NCBI GenBank assembly: GCA_009785395.1
Contig: WQWK01000127.1
Coordinates: 1 to 6,219, forward strand
Length of the DNA stretch: 6,219 nt
Source of the DNA: Conexibacteraceae bacterium
Lineage (GTDB): Bacteria; Actinomycetota; Thermoleophilia; Solirubrobacterales; Solirubrobacteraceae
Reading direction: 5' to 3'
This document shows positions 1-5,868 of the stretch, piece after piece. The notes under the pieces are model-generated. The model ran no database searches. It was given only the letters and a program-made list of their open reading frames with translations, and was not told the origin of the DNA. How positions within the stretch are numbered: the stretch's first letter is position 1; every line of letters begins with the position of its first letter. Position numbers and translations under genes: made by a program.

Positions 1-2307
1 CTCGATGAATCGCCACCGCCGCCGCTCCTAGACGGGCTGCTCGAGCGGTCCGAGGGCAACCCCCTGTTCACCGAGGAGCTGCTTGCATCGTCGGTTGAGC
101 CCGGCGAGCCGATGCCGGACTCTCTGCGGGACACCCTGCTTGCGCGGGTCGAGTCGCAGACCACCCTTGTCCAGGACGTGCTGCGGATCGCCGCGGTTGC
201 GGGAAGGACGGTCGATCACGCGCTCCTCGCCTCGGTCGCCGAGTTGTCCGAACCTGACCTCAATCGTGCGCTGCGCGATGCCGTTGAGAGTTACCTGCTC
301 AGTCACGGCTCATCGTCGACGGCCTATTCGTTTCGACATGGGCTGCTCAGAGAAGCGATCTATGCCGACCTGTTGCCCGGCGAGCGACGCAACCTGCACC
401 TGAGGCTTGCCCGGGCCCTCGACGCGCAGCCGCTGCTCGCCGGACCGAGGGTTCCCGGCACGGCGGAGGTCGCCCATCACTGGTACGCGGCGGGTGAGTT
501 GCCGGCCGCGCTGGCGGCGTCCGTCGACGCCGGGACTGCGGCAGAAGGCCTCTGCGCTCCCGGCGACGCTTGGCTGCAGTTCGAGCGCGCGCTCGAGCTC
601 TGGGACCGAGTGAATCCAGCGCCAGGCGAGCTCCCGCTCGAACGGCTCGAGGTCCTCAGGCGCGCGGCCGACGCGGCCTTGATGACCGGCGAGGAGCAGC
701 GGGCAATCGCGCTCGGGCAGGATGTGCTGGCACGAATTGACGAGCGTGACGATCCCGTCCGGGCGGCTCTGGCCTACGAGCGCCTCGGCCGCTACCTATG
801 GAGCGCCGGGTGTGACCAGGACGCGCTGCCCGCATATCGCCGCGCCGTCGAGCTGATGCCGGGCGATCCGCCGTCCGCGGAGCTCGCGCTCGTGCTCGCC
901 GCGGAGGGACAGGCGCTGATGCTGTGCGACCAGACGGCAGAGTCGAACTCGCTCTGCGCTCAGGCGCTCGGGATCGCGCGCCAGGTGGGAGCCGAGCCTG
1001 TCGAGGCGCACGTGCTGAACACGATGTGCGCGAACCTCGCCCTCGTCGGGGAGCTCGACCGCGCTGTGGAGGCGGCCAGACAGGGGCTCGCGATCGCCCG
1101 CCGTCTCCGCCTCGCCGACGAGCTATCCCGTAGCTACGTGAACGGCAGCTCCGCTCTGCACGCGGCGGGCCACCTCGAGGAATCGCTCGCGATGGCATGG
1201 GAAGGAATCGCGTCCGCCCGCGAGTTCGGGGTCGAGCGTCAGTGCGGTGACTTTCTACGTGTCGACGTGGCCGAGCGCCTGCTCCAGGTCGGGCGCTGGC
1301 GCGAGGCCGAGGACCTGCTCCAGGAGGTCATCGACCACTCTCCCACCGGGGCGCGCGCGGCTGTGGCATGCCGATCCCTTGGGTATCTGCGCGCCGAGCA
1401 AGGCGAATTCGAGGCTGCAGCGCGGGCGCTCGACCAAGCCGAGAAGCACATCCGCCGCTCGCTTGGCTCGATGACGCTGGGGATGCACGCAGCGGCACGA
1501 GTTTCGCTCGAGCTGTGGGCGAGCCGTCCGGGGGTGGCAGCCGAAGTCGTGTCTGATTACCTCGAGCGAGCGGGCGATTGTGAGCAGCTGTCCTCCACCG
1601 CGTCGCTGTACGAGCTCGGCATGCGTGCGTATGCGGATCTTGCCGCTCGCGCTCCTGGTGACGCCCTAGCTGAGAAGCGGCAGACCGCCGCAGCGGACAA
1701 GCTGCTCCAGCGGCTGGATGGGGTGATCGCGGGCATGACCGGCGTGATCCCGCCCGGGGTCCTCGCCAGCCGGGCCGCCTGTGCGGCTGAGTATTCGCGG
1801 ATCGGGGACGCCGGCGACGCTGCTCTCTGGGCCGCCGCGCGGCGGCGATGGGAGGCGTGTGGAGACCGTTATCACGCCGCCTACGCCCGCTGGCGGGAGG
1901 CAGAGGCGCTACTCGCGATACGTAGCGACCGCGCGGACGTGAAGGCGCTCGTCCGCGATGCCCACGCGGTAGCTGCCGAACTCGGTGCCAGACCGCTGCG
2001 CGAAGAGATCGAGGCGCTCGCTCGTCGCGCTCGCCTAGAACTTGACCGCGAAAGTCCTTCCGAGTCAGCGCCGAATGCCCGGTTGGACCGCCTCGAGCTC
2101 ACGCCTCGCGAACTCGATGTTCTGCCCCTGCTGGTCAGCGGGCTGACCAACCGCGAGATTGGCGCCGAGCTGTTCATCAGCGACAAGACCGCGAGCGTGC
2201 ACGTCTCGCGCATCCTGACAAAGCTGTCGGTTCCCAACCGTGTCGCGGCGGCTGCGGCCGCGCGCCACCTCGGCGTCACACGCGCCCAGGACGTCGCGGC
2301 CGGCTAA
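1..2307 (+). CDS. LuxR-family transcription regulator of the large ATPase (LAL/MalT-like) type, 5' end outside the window
   Basis: Frame 1 is open from the first base to TAA at 2305-2307, giving 768 residues in the window. Residues 9-30 carry the ERSEGNPLF-TEELL stretch typical of the end of the AAA ATPase module in LAL regulators. Residues 39-140 are the usual following helical block (SLRDTLLARV, AAVAGRTVDH, FRHGLLREAIYADLLPGERR). Roughly 150-640 is Ala/Leu/Glu-rich paired helices, consistent with TPR-like repeats that sense a ligand or partner. Residues 700-760 are a LuxR/GerE DNA-binding helix-turn-helix (LTPRELDVLPLLVSGLTNREIG, then SDKTASVHVSRILTKL). The Walker A and B motifs must lie upstream: LAL proteins usually have 900-1100 residues, so about 150-300 are missing here. 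The ATG at 112 is internal, because conserved sequence continues upstream in the same frame. It probably acts as a cytoplasmic ATP-dependent transcription activator. Its target is unknown, and no operator can be assigned from this window. Confidence 0.93.
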   Translation, partial: LDESPPPPLLDGLLERSEGNPLFTEELLASSVEPGEPMPDSLRDTLLARVESQTTLVQDVLRIAAVAGRTVDHALLASVAELSEPDLNRALRDAVESYLLSHGSSSTAYSFRHGLLREAIYADLLPGERRNLHLRLARALDAQPLLAGPRVPGTAEVAHHWYAAGELPAALAASVDAGTAAEGLCAPGDAWLQFERALELWDRVNPAPGELPLERLEVLRRAADAALMTGEEQRAIALGQDVLARIDERDDPVRAALAYERLGRYLWSAGCDQDALPAYRRAVELMPGDPPSAELALVLAAEGQALMLCDQTAESNSLCAQALGIARQVGAEPVEAHVLNTMCANLALVGELDRAVEAARQGLAIARRLRLADELSRSYVNGSSALHAAGHLEESLAMAWEGIASAREFGVERQCGDFLRVDVAERLLQVGRWREAEDLLQEVIDHSPTGARAAVACRSLGYLRAEQGEFEAAARALDQAEKHIRRSLGSMTLGMHAAARVSLELWASRPGVAAEVVSDYLERAGDCEQLSSTASLYELGMRAYADLAARAPGDALAEKRQTAAADKLLQRLDGVIAGMTGVIPPGVLASRAACAAEYSRIGDAGDAALWAAARRRWEACGDRYHAAYARWREAEALLAIRSDRADVKALVRDAHAVAAELGARPLREEIEALARRARLELDRESPSESAPNARLDRLELTPRELDVLPLLVSGLTNREIGAELFISDKTASVHVSRILTKLSVPNRVAAAAAARHLGVTRAQDVAAG

Positions 2308-2441
2308 CCGGACCGCTCCCGACTTGGTCGCTTAAGCGCGCGTCCACGCGGGCTAAGACACAAGATCAGGCACCTGCCCGATGGCAGCGAGCCGGCTTAC
2401 GCCTAGCTTGCACCCATCGACACACAGACCCAGGAGCCTCG
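2308..2441. other. Intergenic gap with short dyads, no recognisable promoter
   Basis: This 134-bp gap separates the regulator from the next operon. It holds a perfect 10-bp palindrome CGCTTAAGCG (2329-2338), directly followed by CGCGT-CC-ACGCG (2339-2350), and a 5-bp stem CTGCC-CGAT-GGCAG (2374-2387). None has a T tract after it, so a classical intrinsic terminator is not supported. The palindrome could be an operator or part of a weak terminator. I could not find a -35/-10 pair I trust. TAGCTT at 2404-2409 fits the loose actinobacterial TANNNT form, but no -35 sits at the right distance. Confidence 0.35.
2432..2436 (+). promoter_or_regulatory. Ribosome binding site of the small Arg-rich gene
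   Basis: AGGAG lies five bases before the ATG at 2442. It is the only good Shine-Dalgarno sequence ahead of this two-gene unit, since the downstream flavoprotein start at 2651 has no comparable site. It therefore fixes the start of the small gene and probably serves translation of both. Confidence 0.75.
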
Positions 2442-2654
2442 ATGAACAACCAGCTCATGTACCTGATGGCCGAGCAGCACACCGCTGAGCTGCGACGCGC
2501 CGGCGAACGAGGACGACTCGCGAGCGGGGCACGCGCAGCGCGCCGCAAGCTGCGCCAACCGAATCTGATCACTGGCTTGCGTGCGGACCCCAGGGGAGGA
2601 AGTCCTCTCGGCCTGCCTGCACTCGAGCTCGAGCCGATCGCGAGCAAGCGATGA
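2442..2654 (+). CDS. Small Arg/Ala-rich hypothetical protein, coupled to the flavoprotein
   Basis: This encodes 70 residues from ATG 2442, with AGGAG five bases upstream. The N-terminus MNNQLMYLMAEQHTAELRRA resembles a widespread class of short actinobacterial proteins of unknown function that begin with a Leu/Met-rich helix followed by an E-L-R-R-A-x-E-R type helix. Residues 1-26 look like an amphipathic helix, and residues 18-39 are rich in Arg, Lys and Ala. The last 30 residues are Pro/Gly/Leu-rich and probably disordered. There is no membrane span, signal peptide or cysteine. Its TGA (2652-2654) overlaps the ATG (2651-2653) of the next gene, so the two are very likely co-transcribed and translationally coupled. 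It could be a partner or a stability factor of the flavoprotein, or a leader-type ORF whose translation matters more than its product. No function is assigned. Confidence 0.75.
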   Translation: MNNQLMYLMAEQHTAELRRAGERGRLASGARAARRKLRQPNLITGLRADPRGGSPLGLPALELEPIASKR

Positions 2655-3865
2655 AACGGCATGTAGTCATAGTCGGCGCGGGGTTTGCCGGCCTGGAGTT
2701 GGCGACACGTCTGTCCAAGTCACTCGGAGACGCCGTTCGCGTCACCCTGATCGACCGAAATGATTCCTTCTACTTCGGGTTCTCGAAGCTCGATGTGATG
2801 CTCGGGCGGCGCGCGCCCAGCGACGTACTTCTGCACTACGCGAATATCTGCAAAGAAGGAGTCGAGTTCTGCCAGGAGGCCGTGACCGCGATCGACCCGC
2901 TCAAGCGGCGCGTGATCACCGACCAGGGCGCGCACGACGCCGACTTCCTCGCGATCGCCCTGGGAGCGGACTATGACCAGGCGGCCACGCCGGGGTTCCT
3001 GGAGGGCGGGTTCGAGTACTACTCACTCGCGGGCGCCGAGCGCCTGCGCGATGCCCTCGCCGACTTCAACGCCGGAAGGATTCTGATCTCGGTTCTGGGG
3101 CATCCGTTCAAATGCCCGCCCGCCCCGTTCGAGGGGGCGTTCCTGCTGCACGACCTGCTCGTCAAGCGGGGTCTTCGGGACGCCGTGGACATTCGAATGA
3201 CCTTCCCGATGGCCGCGCCCGTTCCGGTCACCAAGGAGGTTTCGCAGTGGTTCCTCACCCGGCTCGACGAGCGCGGGATCCGGTACGCGCCCAAGGAACT
3301 CGTGGTCAGTCTCGACGCTCGTAGCCGGACGGCCCGGCTGGCGAGCGGCGGAAGCGCGTCCTACGACCTGTTCATCGGAGTCCCCGTCCACCGGGTTCCG
3401 GCGGTGGTCGAGCGTTCCGGGCTTGCCGTCGATGGCTGGGTGCCCGTCGACCAGACGAACCTGTCGACCCGATTTCCCGGTGTGTACGCGCTGGGCGACG
3501 TCGCCAAAGGCACCCGCACGGTCGCCAAGGCCGGGATATTCGCCGAGACAGCGGCGCGCGTCGTCGCCGATGACATCGCAGCACGCGTGCGCGGCAGTGA
3601 GCCTCCGCCGCCCTATCAGGGCGACGGCCCCTGCTACGTCGAATTGGGCGACGGACTGGTGGGCAGGATCGACGTCAACTTCCTCGGCGGGCCGACGGCG
3701 AGCGCCCACATCACGTCGCCATCTCGAGAAGTCGCGGCCGAAAAAGCGGCATTCGGCGCGGTCCGTCGACAAACCTGGTTCGACCTTGACACCGACCGGG
3801 CGCCGCTCGGGATCACGGCGGGAGGACCGAGTCGAAGCGTGCCGGAGTTCGCCCGGACCTCTTAG
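2651..3865 (+). CDS. FAD-dependent oxidoreductase, sulfide:quinone reductase / flavocytochrome c sulfide dehydrogenase-like
   Basis: This encodes 404 residues. Residues 5-18 (VVIVGAGFAGLELA) are the GxGxxG dinucleotide fold for FAD, with D35 at the end of the second strand (VTLIDRND). LAIALGADYD (100-109) and GVYALGDVA (277-285, D283) are the other two FAD-contact motifs. Where NADH-using relatives have a second glycine-rich motif, this protein has GHPFKCPPAPFE (150-161), as in sulfide:quinone reductases and flavocytochrome c sulfide dehydrogenases. The four cysteines are C67, C74, C155 and C328. C155 and C328 (GPCYVELGDG) sit where the redox-active pair beside FAD is expected, and nothing matches the third cysteine of bacterial type I enzymes (Cys128 in Acidithiobacillus). 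There is no transmembrane helix, so it would be cytoplasmic or peripheral. The last 25 residues after WFDLD look like a non-conserved tail. Start is by ATGA overlap with the 70-residue gene, with no good Shine-Dalgarno of its own. The true substrate could be sulfide, another thiol or something else. Confidence 0.85.
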   Translation: MKRHVVIVGAGFAGLELATRLSKSLGDAVRVTLIDRNDSFYFGFSKLDVMLGRRAPSDVLLHYANICKEGVEFCQEAVTAIDPLKRRVITDQGAHDADFLAIALGADYDQAATPGFLEGGFEYYSLAGAERLRDALADFNAGRILISVLGHPFKCPPAPFEGAFLLHDLLVKRGLRDAVDIRMTFPMAAPVPVTKEVSQWFLTRLDERGIRYAPKELVVSLDARSRTARLASGGSASYDLFIGVPVHRVPAVVERSGLAVDGWVPVDQTNLSTRFPGVYALGDVAKGTRTVAKAGIFAETAARVVADDIAARVRGSEPPPPYQGDGPCYVELGDGLVGRIDVNFLGGPTASAHITSPSREVAAEKAAFGAVRRQTWFDLDTDRAPLGITAGGPSRSVPEFARTS

Positions 3866-3877
3866 AACTCGTGAGTT
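3866..3877. repeat. Short dyad right after the flavoprotein stop
   Basis: AACTC-GT-GAGTT starts at the base after the TAG stop (3863-3865). With only two bases between the arms it is a poor RNA hairpin, and no T run follows, so it reads better as a protein-binding dyad than a terminator. TTGTGA (3876-3881) overlaps its right arm and resembles a -35 box, but I see no convincing -10 at the proper distance. It may be chance. Confidence 0.25.
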
Positions 3878-3937
3878 GTGAACGACGCGGATGAAGCTCG
3901 CCATCATGTCGGTCGACTCTGATTCACACATGCAGCC

Positions 3938-3944
3938 AAGGGAG
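3938..3944 (+). promoter_or_regulatory. Ribosome binding site of the tautomerase-like gene
   Basis: AAGGGAG lies seven bases before the ATG at 3952. It is strong and well spaced, and it fixes the start so that proline is residue 2, as tautomerases require. Its good state suggests translation is still initiated even though the downstream reading frame looks damaged. Confidence 0.75.
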
Positions 3945-3951
3945 TCTTGAC

Positions 3952-4209
3952 ATGCCGTTGGTAGAGATCGATCTAGTCGAAGGCCGCTCGCAAGCAGACC
4001 TCGATGCGATCTCGGATGCGGTCCATGAGGCGATGGTCGCCGTGCTCGACGTTCCGCAGCGCGATCGGTTTCAGATCATCACCGAACGGCACCCGAGGTC
4101 CCTGGTCATGGTCGAAAACGAGCGCGAGGACTGGTCCTTCGGCGGGGGCAGGCGAGCTACCTCGAGCTTCCCTGTGAGGCCTCGCGGTGAGACCGGTGAG
4201 TCGTGGTGA
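3952..4209 (+). CDS. Tautomerase-family protein, internally deleted and probably frameshifted at the C-terminus (possible pseudogene)
   Basis: The frame is 85 residues. The start MPLVEIDLVEGRS, then AISDAVHEAMV and VPQRDRFQIITERHP (35-48), match the first beta-alpha-beta unit of two-unit tautomerases of about 125-130 residues. Pro2, which becomes the N-terminal catalytic base after Met removal, is present. Immediately after RSLV (50-52) comes MVENEREDWSFGGG (53-66), which resembles the conserved end of the same family (VxENxxxDWSFGxG). About 45-50 residues, including the second beta-alpha-beta unit, therefore seem to be missing without loss of frame. After R67 the frame reads RATSSFPVRP and so on, which is unlike the family. 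One extra base near 4150-4152 would instead give R-ASYLELPCEASR and a stop at 4188-4190, which looks more natural. Either it is decaying, or the shortened protein acts as a single-unit enzyme like 4-oxalocrotonate tautomerase. The deletion and frameshift calls rest on recalled family patterns. Confidence 0.7.
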   Translation: MPLVEIDLVEGRSQADLDAISDAVHEAMVAVLDVPQRDRFQIITERHPRSLVMVENEREDWSFGGGRRATSSFPVRPRGETGESW

Positions 4210-4279
4210 CGAACCGTGGCGATTGTCTGCTCGACGATCCAATCACGGGCCTTTCGGGCGTGCATCGGCCAAATTGCGA

Positions 4280-4308
4280 TTGTGAGCTGCCCAGCGTCAA
4301 CTTAGACT
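4280..4308 (+). promoter_or_regulatory. Putative promoter of the VOC gene with a leaderless start
   Basis: TTGTGA (4280-4285) and TAGACT (4303-4308) are separated by 17 bases. Each matches four of six bases of the vegetative -35 and -10 consensus, and TAGACT fits the actinobacterial TANNNT form. The A of the ATG at 4317 lies eight bases after the -10, where transcription should start. No Shine-Dalgarno precedes this ATG, which fits a leaderless mRNA, common in actinobacteria. It implies that the VOC gene can be expressed apart from the damaged tautomerase upstream. Confidence 0.5.
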
Positions 4309-4316
4309 CCGTACAG

Positions 4317-4652
4317 ATGGCTGTGCACCTGTTCGCGGGGTTGCGGGTGAGCGATTTCAAGGCCGCGCGGGTCTGGTACGACAAGCTGCTGGGCGCGCCA
4401 ACCTTCTTCCCACATGCGACCGAGGCAGTCTGGACCGTTGCTGAGCACGGGTCGGTGTATGTCGTGGAGGATCGACCGAGCGCAGGCAGGTCCGTAGTGC
4501 TGCTGTTCGTCGATGACCTCGATGGGAAACTTGCGGAGATCGCTGACCGAGGCTTAGAACCGGATCGGATCGAAACCCCCACCCAGGGAGTACGCAAAGC
4601 GGTGTACCACGATCCCGATGGCAACGAGTTCGGATTCGGCGAAGCGACTTAG
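4317..4652 (+). CDS. VOC superfamily (glyoxalase/bleomycin-resistance fold) protein
   Basis: This encodes 111 residues from ATG 4317. The opening MAVHLFAGLRVSDFKAARVW and YDKLLGAP is the first beta-alpha unit of the VOC fold. FPHATEAVWTV, VYVVEDRPSAGRSVVLLFVDDLD and AVYHDPDGNEFGFGE (96-109) follow in the usual order. H4 on the first strand and E104 in DPDGNEF are plausible metal ligands. The length fits a single-domain, two-module VOC protein that works as a dimer. An in-frame GTG at 4203 would add 38 residues, but they have no family resemblance, overlap the tautomerase stop and are poor in conserved features. The 4317 start matches the family's M-x-VHLFAG beginning and a promoter placed for leaderless initiation. 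Its TAG stop overlaps the stop of the minus-strand small frame. VOC proteins include dioxygenases, isomerases, thiol transferases and drug binders, and the sequence does not decide between them. Confidence 0.85.
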   Translation: MAVHLFAGLRVSDFKAARVWYDKLLGAPTFFPHATEAVWTVAEHGSVYVVEDRPSAGRSVVLLFVDDLDGKLAEIADRGLEPDRIETPTQGVRKAVYHDPDGNEFGFGEAT

Positions 4653-4822
4653 CCGTCAATCCGACGCCCGCGCGCGAGTTGCCAGATCTTGTAGGGCTCG
4701 CTGACGTGCTCGACGAACTCGTCCCGCTTGCCGCCTAACTCTGGCTGCTGTCGAGCCTCATTGGCTGAGAGCGCCGGTTGCCCGCGCCGAAGTTGTTGGC
4801 GGTCGTGGGAGCAGCTCGTCAT
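4649..4822 (-). CDS. Small frame coupled to the phosphotransferase, possibly a gene remnant
   Basis: This encodes 57 residues from ATG (4822-4820) to TAA (4651-4649). The ATG overlaps the TGA (4821-4819) of the phosphotransferase as ATGA, so ribosomes ending there could re-initiate. The product starts MTSCSHDRQQLRRGQ and ends with ELGGKRDEFVEHVSEPYKI followed by WQLARGRRIDG. I do not recognise it. Codon use differs along it: in the last 28 codons 25 end in G or C, with charged helix-like composition, while in the first 29 only 19 do. The second half therefore looks like real coding sequence and the first half like chance or degraded sequence. It may be a genuine small gene, or the surviving tail of a longer gene whose front was lost. 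Its stop overlaps the convergent VOC stop by a few bases, leaving no room for a terminator between them. Confidence 0.45.
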   Translation of the reverse strand: MTSCSHDRQQLRRGQPALSANEARQQPELGGKRDEFVEHVSEPYKIWQLARGRRIDG

Positions 4823-5868
4823 AGGCCGGGCCAGTAGCGGTCTTTGGTGAGCGTGGCCCGGAGCACGTCGGCGGCTGCTTGCCAGGAGCCCGGCTTGCCG
4901 CCCAGCTGCCAGCGGCGATGGACGAACTCAACGCCGGCCGCGGTGATCCACCAGGCCCATTCGGGCCGAGATGGTTGCCAGCCGTCCTGGATGACTTCGA
5001 GGTAACCGTTGGCGGCGGCTCGGGCGCGCCGGTCGTGGTCGCGGGCGAGATAGCCACTCGGCCCCGAGCCGAGAAGAGCGATGAACACCAAGCGGGCGAG
5101 GTCGAGGCCGCGTGGCGCGATCTGCGCTTCCTCCCAGTCAACGATCGTTCCGTCGCGCCCGTTGTCGAGGAAGTTCCCGGGGCCGGGGTCGCCGTGGGTG
5201 ATGACCAGCGGCGGTGATTCCGGTACTTGCGGCGAGCTCAGGAATGCCCAGTCAGGGATCGCCGCCACGCGCCCGGCCAGGAGGTCATCGAGCTCGCGAA
5301 TTCGCTGCGCGTGCATTTGCCCGAACACGGCGACATCGAGGACCGGAAGTACCAGTGGAAAGTCACGACGCTGTGCCACGCGCGCGTATGCGCGACCCAT
5401 GCGCCGCCACCCGTCGATGCTCGTCGGCGGCGAACCCGCTCGACGCTCGCTAACCAGACACTCGCGCTGTTCACGGCCGAGCACCGCCGCGCCTGACGCA
5501 AATAGCAGCGGGACCGGGCCGTCGCGGGAGCCGAGCCAGGTGAGCGCAGCCCGCTCGCCTGCCAGCGTGCCGGGCGTCAGCTCGAACTTCACGGCCACCC
5601 GCTCGCCCGTGTCGACAAGGACGCCGAATCTCACCTCGTGACGAGTGCCTTGAGCCGGGCGCTCCTCAAGCTCGACCGACGGACCGTCGCGTATCTGCAG
5701 CAGTTCCCGCACGCGCGGAGAGCAGTCCAGCAGATCCGCGCTCAGCAGATCTCGATCGCATGACAATGGCCGCGGGCGGTGCGGCTGCCGGTGGATGCGG
5801 TCATACGCGAAGCATGGGTCTCCCATAGTGGGAGGGTCGATGGCGAAATGCGGGCTTGACTCTCCCAT
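4819..5868 (-). CDS. Phosphotransferase of the aminoglycoside phosphotransferase / choline kinase fold
   Basis: This encodes 349 residues if started at 5868. Kinase-like landmarks appear in order: the nucleotide-binding lysine K94 in RVAVKFE, E105 in AGERAAL as the likely partner glutamate, the catalytic loop VITHGDPGPGNFL (222-234; D227 base, N232), and the metal-binding D244 in TIVDWEEAQIAPRGLDLARL. The C-terminal half is helical and Trp-rich (EWAWWITAAG, VHRRWQLGG), as in proteins that bind small substrates there. It would transfer phosphate from ATP to a small molecule in the cytoplasm. The substrate may be an antibiotic, a sugar, an amino alcohol or a metabolite, so a resistance role should not be assumed. 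The start is uncertain: residues 1-55 are weakly conserved, and neither ATG 5868 nor ATG 5826 has a good ribosome binding site. A TTG at 5766 is another option. It is divergent from the VOC gene at 5933 and is followed by the coupled small frame at 4822. Confidence 0.87.
   Translation of the reverse strand: MGESSPHFAIDPPTMGDPCFAYDRIHRQPHRPRPLSCDRDLLSADLLDCSPRVRELLQIRDGPSVELEERPAQGTRHEVRFGVLVDTGERVAVKFELTPGTLAGERAALTWLGSRDGPVPLLFASGAAVLGREQRECLVSERRAGSPPTSIDGWRRMGRAYARVAQRRDFPLVLPVLDVAVFGQMHAQRIRELDDLLAGRVAAIPDWAFLSSPQVPESPPLVITHGDPGPGNFLDNGRDGTIVDWEEAQIAPRGLDLARLVFIALLGSGPSGYLARDHDRRARAAANGYLEVIQDGWQPSRPEWAWWITAAGVEFVHRRWQLGGKPGSWQAAADVLRATLTKDRYWPGL
5814..5868. repeat. Nested inverted repeats built on CTCCCAT/ATGGGAG
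   Basis: Two perfect dyads share one arm: ATGGG-TCT-CCCAT (5814-5826) and CTCCCA-TAG-TGGGAG (5820-5834), so only one can fold at a time. TCTCCCAT at 5819-5826 recurs at 5861-5868, 42 bases away. On the minus strand both copies read ATGGGAGA and supply the two candidate start codons of the phosphotransferase (5868 and 5826). The second copy also directly follows a -35-like box of the divergent gene. This could be a repeated regulator site controlling both directions, or a mutually exclusive RNA fold, if it is not simply coding sequence. Confidence 0.4.

Noticed and set aside
656..1198. A 180-residue minus-strand frame inside the LuxR-type regulator
   Set aside because: The product is a low-complexity Arg/Pro/Ala mix with no domain, and the opposite strand holds a continuous conserved protein.
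3866..3877. The dyad after the flavoprotein stop read as an intrinsic terminator
   Set aside because: There are only two bases between the arms, a five-base-pair stem and no T tract.
3023..3931. A 302-residue open frame on the minus strand opposite the flavoprotein gene
   Set aside because: It lies fully antisense to a gene with clear FAD motifs. Its translation is Arg/Gly-rich with no recognisable domain, as expected for a shadow frame in GC-rich DNA.
4203..4316. An upstream GTG start giving the first VOC protein 38 extra residues
   Set aside because: The extra residues do not resemble the family, overlap the tautomerase stop and would be translated across the likely promoter.
5238..5501. 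Several open frames of about 80-90 residues on both strands within the phosphotransferase
   Set aside because: They overlap the kinase-fold protein in other frames, have no ribosome binding site that stands out and show no domain pattern.
4819..5868. Calling the phosphotransferase an antibiotic resistance gene
   Set aside because: The kinase-fold motifs are shared by many enzymes acting on sugars, choline, amino acids and other metabolites. Nothing in the sequence identifies an aminoglycoside or macrolide substrate.
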